Source: Lepidonotus clava (lineage: Eukaryota > Annelida > Polychaeta > Phyllodocida > Polynoidae). Taken from it: a stretch of DNA of 64,000 bases. The first letter of the stretch is position 1; each line of letters starts with the position of its first letter. The DNA lies in assembly GCA_936440205.1 (NCBI GenBank), contig OW387134.1, forward strand, positions 65,623,427 to 65,687,426, given 5' to 3'. The notes beneath the pieces were generated by a model. The model was not told the origin of the DNA, did no database searches, and saw only the letters and a list, made by a program, of their open reading frames with translations. Shown in pieces: positions 42,165 to 51,959 of this stretch. The position numbers and the translations under genes are program-made.

Positions 42165-42730
42165 TATGCCCCTATCCTTTGTGATCCATGCTGGCCTTAA
42201 CAGGATGGTACTCGACATGGCTAACTTTACCTGGCTAACTTTACACTCAGGGACTAACTTTACCTTGTCCTAACCCCTTTTCTTCTCCCACACCCAGGGA
42301 CCAGGCCTACTTTGTGATCCGTGCCGGCCTTAATGTCATGGTCCTCGACATCTTTACCTTGTCCTAATCCCTTCTCTTCTCTCACACCCAGAGACCGGGC
42401 CTACTTTGTGCTCCTTAAAGGGGGCTAACTTTAACTCGTTCTAGCCCCTTCTCTTTTCCCACACCCATCTCGGGGGCTAACTTTACCTCGTTCTTACCCC
42501 TTCTCTTCTCCCCCACCCAGGGACCTGGCCTACTTTGTGATCCGACCGGCCTTAACGGCATGGTGCTCCACATCTCCGGACTAACTTTACCTTGTCATAA
42601 CCCCTTCTCTTCTCCCCTACCCAGGGACCAGGCTTACTTTGTGACCCGGGCTGGTCTTAACGGCATGGTCCTCGACATCTCGGGAACTAACTTTACCTCG
42701 TCCTAACCCCTTCTCTTCTCCCCCACCCAG
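42165..42730 (+). repeat. Tandem partial copies of the exon 4 acceptor and exon start
   Basis: At least five degenerate copies of the segment TCTTCTCCCACACCCAG, GGACCAGGCCTACTTTGTGATC, CGGCCTTAACGGCATGGT.CTCGACATCTCGG, CTAACTTTACCTCG, spaced about 95-130 bases. Acceptor-like CCCAG lies at about 42297, 42390, 42519, 42624 and 42730 (the true one). Copies before the last break off after about 60 bases of exon sequence and run back into intron sequence. Each could act as a decoy acceptor. Confidence 0.85.
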
Positions 42731-42918
42731 GGACCAGGCTTACTTTGTGATCCGTGCTGGCCTTAACGGCATGGTACTCGACATCTCCGGGGCTAGCCGT
42801 GACGAAGGCGCTGACGTTGTCATGTGGGAGCACACCGGAGCTGACAACCAGCTCTGGTACGAGAACCACTTCGGCGTCATCTGCTCCAAGCTCAACGACT
42901 TCGTCCTTGATGCCTCTT
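42731..42918 (+). CDS. Beta-trefoil lectin, coding exon 4
   Basis: Residues 131-192: DQAYFVIRAGLNGMVLDISG, ASRDEGADVVMWEHTG, ADNQLWYENHFGVICSKLND, FVLDAS. This is the first subdomain and part of the second of trefoil 2, with the Gln170-Leu-Trp172 QxW motif. It mirrors exon 1 of trefoil 1, down to the phase-1 donor (TCTT|GTAAGT). The acceptor CCACCCAG is the last of a series of tandem copies. Confidence 0.93.
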
Positions 42919-43552
42919 GTAAGTCATACTGCTGGGTCATAGTGCTTCTTCTCATGATGAGCCCCTGCCCCTCATAGAATGAGGGCTTGCCTAGTGAATA
43001 TTTCTCTAAACCCGGAGGAAAGCAAATCCAAGCTAGCTAGTAAATACTTGAAATTTCCTGAATATCAAAAGGAATTCAACCTCCTTATTCTTAGATTAGG
43101 CTGAATTTCTTGAACCGTGATCATTAAATTGTGTATTTGTGACATTCAGCCATTTTAATGTTTTTCCTGATGCGCTGTTGACCATGTGATGAACTCTTGT
43201 AAAGATTTACACGTATTCCTAAAAAGAATCTAAGAAAATATACTCCACAACCAGCCAGTAATTTGCAGTCTAGCCCTTATCATGTAAATGGATTATCAAT
43301 TCTTAAATTCTGCTAAAACATTTTAAATGTTTTTCTACACCTGACGTTCAGGTATATATATTTCAATGTTTCTCCCAGCAAGCTAATGACCTTTTAATAA
43401 TCCCGTTTACAATTATTGATAAAAGAAAATCCGACACATACAGCCTGTAATTTATGGTATCATTTAATTGTGTAAACAGATTATTATTTCTGAAAATCTG
43501 CTCAATAATTTTGTGAATATCTGCTCAATGATTTGAAATGGTTTTTTTTCAG

Positions 43553-43786
43553 CCGGGGACCTTGTGATGAGCCCATTCGACCAGAACAACCCCAACCAGG
43601 GCTTCTCCTTCCTGGAGAACCGCATGGTCAACCTGCGCGACCCCAACAAGTGCGTGGACATCAAGGACAACGACTCCTCCAGCGGCGCACACATGTGCAT
43701 GTGGGACTACAAGGGCAGTGACAACCAGCACTTCGCCATCGAGTACCTCTAAACCCTCCAGCCGCCACTCTCACTTATGTTCACAG
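43553..43786 (+). CDS. Beta-trefoil lectin, coding exon 5 with stop and start of 3' UTR
   Basis: Residues 193-258: SGDLVMSPFDQNNPNQGFSF, LENRMVNLRDPNKCVDIKDN, SSSGAHMCMWDYKGSDNQHF, AIEYL, then TAA at 43750-43752. It carries the rest of subdomain 2 and all of subdomain 3 of trefoil 2. In trefoil 1 these are split by an extra phase-0 intron, so the two halves differ by one intron. The acceptor is TTTTTTTCAG. The exon continues 34 bases past the stop to the donor TTCACAG|GTATGT, so the 3' UTR is spliced. Confidence 0.93.
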
Positions 43787-43814
43787 GTATGTGATCAGTC
43801 ACACAGGGCCTTTG

Positions 43815-44181
43815 ACCCAGCCAAACATGTGACATTATTATAACGTTGCAGCAACGTTCTGTTTGGTTCCGTATTGGTTCTTGTTACATTATTTTGATGG
43901 CTCCCAATAATGTTGTTGCAGTGTAATACTCTGATGTTGCACTGTAACATTATTATAACATTCTGGGTAGTTTCTTCAACCTGAACAGAATGTTCTTATA
44001 ACGTTCTGTTTTGGTTTTATCCTAACCTCACAAAAAATAATATAATAATAACGTTTTGATTTGGTGAAGTTTCAACCTTACCATCAATGATGTAATTGTT
44101 ACATGCCATCTCAGTAAGTAACAGACTGACTAAAAAAGTATGGTTGCAGAACGTTTCTGCTACGTCTTAACTTGGCTGGGG
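43815..44181. mobile_element. TIR element, CCCAGCCAA family, copy 1
   Basis: Left CCCAGCCAAACATGTGACAT pairs with the reversed right end CCCAGCCAAGTTAAGACGTA. Both continue to a GCAACGTTCTG / GAACGTTCTGC core. The interior has many TAACGTT / AACATTAT words. It is inserted in the 3' UTR intron of the lectin gene. Relatives lie at 45508-45775 and 61011-61345. Confidence 0.8.
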
Positions 44182-44636
44182 AGTACCTTCAATCTCTTGG
44201 AATGCATCTTTTAAAATTGTATATTTAACATTACTCCACCTTTGTTAATTTTTAATACAACAGTAGATTAATGCAACTGTAACTCTGATATATATAATTT
44301 GGGAATTTTCAGATTTTCTCTTCAAACATAATTATCACAATTAAGGACTAATAGATATCGATTAGTAGAGTTCCTCAATTTCCATATTTTCCCTACATGT
44401 ATAAATTACCTCTTTACCTCGAGTCAATGTCATAGAATCTCAAAGGTAGTGTCTTAGAGGTAACTGGTTCAAGTTGTGAAATATAAGTCTCTTTTTTGGA
44501 CAAACTACCGATTGTCCACATTGGTTTGTTTCAAGTCAAAATAACACGTAACTATAAAGATTCTAACTACTACCCTCTACTTCACCTTTTTCTGAATTAA
44601 TTCAGATTATTTATGTTCTCTTGTTTCTGTTTCCAG

Positions 44637-44738
44637 ATGGAGTAACGAACAATCCCGGTTAACTCATCGACTTTGTTTATGACACGTTTTACTGATAAAA
44701 GCTTGTTTTCAAATAAAAACCATAAAACTACAAATGTT
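44637..44738 (+). other. Lectin 3' UTR last exon and poly(A) signal
   Basis: The acceptor GTTTCCAG ends at 44636. It is followed by about 100 non-coding bases and AATAAA at 44712-44717. Cleavage is expected near 44730-44740. Splicing after the stop codon is inferred from the donor at 43787. Confidence 0.65.
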
Positions 44739-44739
44739 T

Positions 44740-45500
44740 TGTCTCCTTTATAAAGATAATGAAACTTACAGAACATACTGGGGTAAAAAATGCAATACGG
44801 ATAATATTATATCAGGAGTATGCACATTCCGAAATAACTATATTAGATATGGATACAAAATAAAATTAACAGATGATATCAAAATAATCTAACTTCCACA
44901 TCACCTCATCTCATCCTAGACAATGTAGACATTACTTACTAACACTACCATACTGAACTATAAGGAGGTTAATTATCCGTTTAATGATAGTGCGCGTAAG
45001 TGGTATTTAATTCTATAGATAATAGCTAGCTCCATTCGCAGTCTCCTCCTCGTCGACTGCAGTCGTCCAATACATAATTATAGTTCCCGCATCATGTAAG
45101 ACGTGAACACTCGTGTGAAAGGATTTGTTTGTTTATTATCCAATGTATAGTCATTCCGTGACAAGAACTCAATTGACCATGATCAGTCCCAGGGTAAGAG
45201 TCCCCTCAAACACATTCAGTCAACGCTCCGCGCTCTAACACAATTTCTATGCCTCACTCCAGAACCTAGACTGCAGGTTAAAGGTCCAACCTTCACTGGA
45301 TGTTACTCACACAGTGCTTACAGCTACTCTGGCTAGCTAAGAGCGGAACACATTATTATAAGGTGGTACGTCACACCGTGACTCCTCCCTCATTTCACTA
45401 CTGTCAAAGTGAAACATTGGCTTTATGCTGCCCAAACATGGACTGGCCACCCGCGTCAGTACAATACATCATTAATTTTACATTATATACCCAGAAACAT
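44740..45500. other. Intergenic, nothing recognised
   Basis: Downstream of the lectin poly(A) signal. A short palindrome CGACTGCAGTCG lies at about 45055. No coding exon is seen. Confidence 0.4.
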
Positions 45501-45507
45501 GCCTAGG

Positions 45508-45775
45508 CAAGCATGTAACGTTATCTTTACGTTTCAGTATTGTTCTGTTTAGTTCTGTTTTGGATCTCATTAAGTTATTTTGATGACACCCAATAACATC
45601 TTTAGAACCTTCCATTGTGACATTGTAATATTAATGTGATGTTATTGTAACATTCCAGTTACGTTCAATCACTATAAGGAAGAAGTCATTATAACATTCA
45701 CTGTTGGTATGGTCTCAACCACACTAAAATGTTATGAAATACATGTAATAACATTCTGTTTTGCTGAGTCTTGTA
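45508..45775. mobile_element. CCCAGCCAA family, diverged copy 2
   Basis: GTAACGTTATCTTTACGTTT, TATTGTTCTGTTTAGTTCTG, TTTTGATGACACCCAATAAC, ATTGTGACATTGTA and ATAACATTCTGTTTTG align in order with 43815-44181. The terminal CCCAGCCAA is not retained. Confidence 0.6.
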
Positions 45776-45779
45776 AAGA

Positions 45780-46660
45780 AATGTAACCGGTTTAAAATAC
45801 TGCTCTGCCAGTGGTATGGACATTTAAAGGAAAAATCTAGTTTTTATATATAAATTTGAAGCCTTTTGCTTTTGCATTTTATTCGTGTTTTCAATAGGAA
45901 TTCCTAATCATATGACGTCACACGGACAGGTATTGGGGAACCCCATCTGGTCAGAAAAGGGAATTCCAATTCCAATAGAATTTGTATTGAGGAGACTGGC
46001 CTCTGACACAAATTATGTAGATCTAGATTTGATCATATAAAGCCTATCGTTAATTGCTGAAAATACCCATCTAAATCCATTTATTTATTGTGGAATCCAA
46101 AGCTACCTGTAGAGGGAATTCCCATAGTTGTGACGTAGAAAGGGGAGTATTGAATATCTCAAAATTCAGAGGATTCCTAAAAATAAATTTCCCTATTCGA
46201 ATAATTCACTAATACCTTGACGTTTTCACCTTTTTCTTCTCGACTATATTTAGAATACATGAAATAAATAGAATGCATGAAATTTGGCATTTTGTTAATT
46301 TATCCGCAAGGAACCCTGTTACGTATACATAATACATACCAATTTTCAGGGGGAGGAGGTGGTTTCTGAGGGTGTCTCGAACCCCCTCAGATTTTGAAAG
46401 ACTTAGAAAAAATCTCTACAACGTGTAGAATGATTGCTCGTTTGTCGGTAGGCCTATATTACGCTTATTTGATGTAGATTTATGAGAAGGCCAAAGGCTA
46501 TTCCACGTACGATTTTGCTGCCAATTTTGGATATCAGCAGTGGGAATAAAGGCGACATAGATATGTCATACATCAATAGAAAGGGCTACATTTTCTCTTT
46601 TGAATTGTATATAAGATGTGAGGTTTTATGTCATATTCTCAAAAAAATAAAGAAATGCAA
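45780..46660. other. Intergenic with a partial ATTCCAC-type end
   Basis: AAGGCTATTCCACGTACGATTTT at about 46494 resembles the left end of the ATTCCAC elements, but no matching right end is clear. GGGGGAGGAGGTGG near 46350 is followed by CCCCCTCAG. No coding exon. Confidence 0.35.
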
Positions 46661-46665
46661 AATAG

Positions 46666-49600
46666 GCAGGTCTCACGGAACTAAATGTTTTCCTGTATAG
46701 TTTAATATAGCGCATATTGAAAAACAAAATATCCCAAACATTGCAACAGCTTAATGGGACTCAGTAACCTATTGGGACCTCTTTGGGACACAAAATATCA
46801 AAATTTGAGGGTAGGTTGACCATGAAAATTTTTCGCAAGAGTCCCAGATGTTGACCTACCCTCATTTTAGCAGTTTTGCAGCGACCAAATTCATGGACCA
46901 CAGGGCCCATTTTAAAACCCTACTGGCATTGCCAAAAACCCTTAATCATGGACTCTTTTTTTATGGAATAACTCAGAAATAGTAGGGGATATCATGTGAA
47001 TTTTAATTCTGCATTATCATTTTATCTTATCCCATTTTCAGCCACTCAGAGACTGGCATCCCCTTCACCTCGGGACAGAAAGGTATATGACACTACAGAT
47101 GGCGCCACATTTAGTTCCGTGAGACCTGCAAAGGGCACAAGACTGCTTCATAAGCCTATAAAAACCCCTATTTCCACTTCCCACACCTATTTCTGAGAAT
47201 ACTGTGCAGTTTTACCTTCATAGCATCAGTCTTTCCTCCAAAAATCCCATTTCCCCTGAGGCCCTGTCTATAGGAAATGACCGGCGTTCAACGAGGCCTT
47301 TTCTGGGCACTGCATCAACATAGTCAGATGACCCTGATTTACAGAAATAATAAAGGCAAAGACATGAAAGTTGGCAGAGATGTTGCTATGACCAGCCTAA
47401 GCTAGGAACAAGTGTCATTGACAGAATACCTAGCCCAGTTTTTGTGTGGATTGGTCAAAGGTTTGGAAAATTCTCCAACCGAACTAGGAAAATGGACAAA
47501 AATTGCAATTTACCCTGACTTTTTTGTTGAAAGCTTTACAAGGAGGGCTATCTAATGTATATATTATAGTTCCTGCCTATGTAGAGGACAGGTTCAATCA
47601 CTTTGAAGTGAATGTAACTATTTTTTTTAACTTTCAGCTCTATCCAGCCATTTTCAGTGTGCTGCTCTACACCAAAATTGACCGATTTTCAAACTCAAGC
47701 CAGCCCTAGGACACAATACCCAGGTCTAAGATGACTCAAAATCAGTCAAATGAGATGAGAATTATACCATGATTCATGTTTTAGGAGAAAATGGGGAAAT
47801 TGAAAGATGTCAATATTTTTCAGATGTCGCAGAGCACTAACGTCCCTATTTTTGACCCCAAAACCTAAATTTCTGCTTAAAACCTACCAAAAAATGATGA
47901 TATTAAAAAATCACAATACCGGTCAGTAATCATGTGTAAACCAACCCAAAAAGTCAGTTTCAGAAGACCTAAATTCATTTTAGCCAACTTTGCTGTATAA
48001 ACTGCACTGCAAAGGGCACAAGACTGCTTCATAAGCCTATAAAAACCCCTATTTCCACTTCCCACACCTATTTCTGAGAATACTGTGCAGTTTTACCTTC
48101 ATAGCATCAGTCTTTCCTCCAAAAATCCCATTTCCCCTGAGGCCCTGTCTATAGGAAATGACCGGCGTTCAACGAGGCCTTTTCTGGGCACTGCATCAAC
48201 ATAGTCAGATGACCCTGATTTACAGAAATAATAAAGGCAAAGACATGAAAGTTGGCAGAGATGTTGCTATGACCAGCCTAAGCTAGGAACAAGTGTCATT
48301 GACAGAATACCTAGCCCAGTTTTTGTGTGGATTGGTCAAAGGTTTGGAAAATTCTCCAACCGAACTAGGAAAATGGACAAAAATTGCAATTTACCCTGAC
48401 TTTTTTGTTGAAAGCTTTACAAGGAGGGCTATCTAATGTATATATTATAGTTCCTGCCTATGTAGAGGACAGGTTCAATCACTTTGAAGTGAATGTAACT
48501 ATTTTTTTTAACTTTCAGCTCTATCCAGCCATTTTCAGTGTGCTGCTCTACACCAAAATTGACCGATTTTCAAACTCAAGCCAGCCCTAGGACACAATAC
48601 CCAGGTCTAAGATGACTCAAAATCAGTCAAATGAGATGAGAATTATACCATGATTCATGTTTTAGGAGAAAATGGGGAAATTGAAAGATGTCAATATTTT
48701 TCAGATGTCGCAGAGCACTAACGTCCCTATTTTTGACCCCAAAACCTAAATTTCTGCTTAAAACCTACCAAAAAATGATGATATTAAAAAATCACAATAC
48801 CGGTCAGTAATCATGTGTAAACCAACCCAAAAAGTCAGTTTCAGAAGACCTAAATTCATTTTAGCCAACTTTGCTGTATAAACTGCACTGCAAAGGGCAC
48901 AAGACTGCTTCATAAGCCTATAAAAACCCCTATTTCCACTTCCCACACCTATTTCTGAGAATACTGTGCAGTTTTACCTTCATAGCATCAGTCTTTCCTC
49001 CAAAAATCCCATTTCCCCTGAGGCCCTGTCTATAGGAAATGACCGGCGTTCAACGAGGCCTTTTCTGGGCACTGCATCAACATAGTCAGATGACCCTGAT
49101 TTACAGAAATAATAAAGGCAAAGACATGAAAGTTGGCAGAGATGTTGCTATGACCAGCCTAAGCTAGGAACAAGTGTCATTGACAGAATACCTAGCCCAG
49201 TTTTTGTGTGGATTGGTCAAAGGTTTGGAAAATTCTCCAACCGAACTAGGAAAATGGACAAAAATTGCAATTTACCCTGACTTTTTTGTTGAAAGCTTTA
49301 CAAGGAGGGCTATCTAATGTATATATTATAGTTCCTGCCTATGTAGAGGACAGGTTCAATCACTTTGAAGTGAATGTAACTATTTTTTTTAACTTTCAGC
49401 TCTATCCAGCCATTTTCAGTGTGCTGCTCTACACCAAAATTGACCGATTTTCAAACTCAAGCCAGCCCTAGGACACAATACCCAGGTCTAAGATGACTCA
49501 AAATCAGTCAAATGAGATGAGAATTATACCATGATTCATGTTTTAGGAGAAAATGGGGAAATTGAAAGATGTCAATATTTTTCAGATGTCGCAGAGCACT

Positions 49601-50230
49601 AACGTCCCTATTTTTGACCCCAAAACCTAAATTTCTGCTTAAAACCTACCAAAAAATGATGATATTAAAAAATCACAATACCGGTCAGTAATCATGTGTA
49701 AACCAACCCAAAAAGTCAGTTTCAGAAGACCTAAATTCATTTTAGCCAACTTTGCTGTATAAACTGCAGGTCTCACGGAACTAAATGTTTTCCTGTATAG
49801 TTTAATATAGCGCATATTGAAAAACAAAATATCCCAAACATTGCAACAGCTTAATGGGACTCAGTAACCTATTGGGACCTCTTTGGGACACAAAATATCA
49901 AAATTTGAGGGTAGGTTGACCATGAAAATTTTTAGCAAGAGTCCCAGATGTTGACCTACCCTCATTTTAGCAGTTTTGCAGCGACCAAATTCATGGACCA
50001 CAGGGCCCATTTTAAAACCCTACTGGCATTGCCAAAAACCCTTAATCATGGACTCTTTTTTTATGGAATAACTCAGAAATAGTAGGGGATATCATGTGAA
50101 TTTTAATTCTGCATTATCATTTTATCTTATCCCATTTTCAGCCACTCAGAGACTGGCATCCCCTTCACCTCGGGACAGAAAGGTATATGACACTACAGAT
50201 GGCGCCACATTTAGTTCCGTGAGACCTGCA
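46666..50230. mobile_element. Composite: 466 bp direct repeats with inverted tips flanking three identical 881 bp units
   Basis: Segment A (46666-47130) recurs at 49766-50230, exactly 3100 bases later, with one difference seen (46834 against 49934). Each A begins CAGGTCTCACGGAACTAA and ends with its reverse complement, so A is itself a TIR element of about 465 bp. Between them an 881 bp unit occurs three times (47127, 48008, 48889), apparently without differences. Every junction carries TGCA. No transposase, integrase, capsid or polymerase motif is visible in A or in the unit. The 68-codon frame in each unit is of unknown meaning. Confidence 0.85.
47127..49769 (+). repeat. 881 bp tandem repeat, three copies
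   Basis: The period of 881 is exact for all landmarks checked: the unit start TGCAAAGGGCAC, the 68-codon frame starting at 47503, 48384 and 49265, and the minus-strand frame at 47877 and 48758. Identity means either a very recent amplification or an assembly feature. Confidence 0.95.
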
Positions 50231-51435
50231 GCATTACTTTCGGTATACAGAGTTAATCCAGGTGGCGCCACGTACATTAGTTCGTTTATTAGGCGGTAGG
50301 GGGAGACTGTGGGCCGGCTCAGTTAAAAAGAACCCGTGAAAGGGAGCAAAGGGCCGTCTATTATGCTTTGCAATTGTTTTAATGGATCAACTGAATAAAA
50401 CAATACAAAGAATACAAACTTTCAGATATCTAGAGAAGATTTAGTTCTCTGAAACCCATTTGAGTCTCTTGTGTTCTTGTTCTAAAATGGGGGATATTTT
50501 GATTTAGCTCAGTAAATATCTCAGTTTGCATACGACACAGTTTATAGACAGTTTTTTTTACCCAGCATGAGAGTATTATATTTAATATTGCCATAATTTG
50601 GGTATATGATAATCTTAAACAATCAAGCCAAACAGTTATTCATTTCAAATTTCTGGACAATTTCATACATCCAGATTGATGAATATCATTTACACATATA
50701 ATTGAATATTGTATGATTTCCTCTGTGACTTTAAGTGTGTCACCAAACTTACAATACCGTGTCACTAATATTTAGTGAAAGCCACTAATAGATACTTAGG
50801 GAGATCATATGCACTACACTATTCCAATTTCAAATCATCTTCATGCAGGGATGTGGAATCTGGGCATTTGTCAAAGTCGACATAAGGGCCACGTTTGATA
50901 CGGGATATTCGGCAAGTGTCTGGTATCACAATCAAGGTCAGTTCTGTTTGTTTGTTTTTTGTTTTTTTTATTAAATCTCCATATGTTATCACTCCGTGCA
51001 CCAATAACGTCTGAAAGAATGTGCCGGGCTGATGACGTACAGTGAGACAACCCAGTATAGTTAAATAGTCCTGAATATGGACGGTACATAGGTGCCGGTA
51101 TGATTGTTGCTATAATAAACTAGTTTTGATAAATAACTATTCCAACTTGGCTTGATAGGCATATTCAGATTGTTCAGTTCCATGACAGCTACAAAAGACT
51201 CAGTATTTCTATTTCTATATGGGATTGAATTTTCTAAAACAAGAAGGTGCTCTGTACATTACACATAATGTAGTTTTTTTTAACTTATGAGGTGAATCAG
51301 TAAACTGTGGACCCCATCTATTGGTATAATAATGAGAAGGGGGGCAATACTTGTTTCATTGAAGTCGGACTGCCGTCTGAGGAGGAAGGATCATACGTTT
51401 ACAACATGTAGTTGGACTATTAGTTTACTATTTAG
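50231..51435. other. Intergenic, nothing recognised
   Basis: Just outside the composite element is AGGTGGCGCCACGTACATTAG, which echoes ATGGCGCCACATTTAG inside its right tip. No coding exon is supported in the remainder. Confidence 0.4.
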
Positions 51436-51437
51436 AG

Positions 51438-51778
51438 GGGCAGATCCAGAGGAGGGGTCGAGGGAGTCCTGAGCCCTCCACTCCCCTTTTAATGGATACC
51501 TAAACTACTAAAAGAGTTTAACAACTTTTACACAGTTGGGCAACAGATCGGTTTTGACATCGGCGGATTCTTATGATTGCTTGTTAGTATAATATAATTA
51601 TTGAAAGGTGCATGTTCGATCTGAATTGGCGCAAAACCTGGCCCCCTTATAAAAATGAGAATTAAACATAACAGATTTACAAAGAACTTTCAATTTTGAG
51701 ATGCCAAAGTTTTCTCAACTAGGTTTGGGGGGGGGGGGGGGGGGGCAATTGCCCCCCCCCCCTTGGACCCGCCAGTGG
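51438..51778. mobile_element. Diverged GGATCCAG-family element with poly-G
   Basis: Left GGGGCAGATCCAGAGGAGGG pairs with right CCCCTTGGACCCGCCAGTGG over the GGNGGATCCAG-like tip. CCCTTTTAATGGATACC, CTAAACTACTAAAAGAG follows the internal order of 23085-23275. A G run of about 20 and a C run lie near the right end. Confidence 0.55.
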
Positions 51779-51959
51779 TTTAATTACAGAGGTGGGAATG
51801 GGTAGGGGCCATGGACACGGTTTTCTCTCTCTCTTTTTTATCCTGCACTAGATCTGTCGGAATCTATGACGGCATGTAACCTATTTTGAAAACCACCAAC
51901 GACGAAAATTACGACGAAAATTACGAAAGGTAAAGACCGTAGCCAATCAAGACATGAAT

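Noticed and set aside
47503-49471. Three identical 68-codon frames as a gene family
   Set aside because: They are identical because the 881 bp unit is repeated. Length, composition and lack of splice or family signals do not support a protein.
46666-50230. LTR-type element because of direct terminal repeats
   Set aside because: The repeats have long inverted tips, and there is no primer-binding-like site or any retroelement coding. A TIR-based composite fits better.
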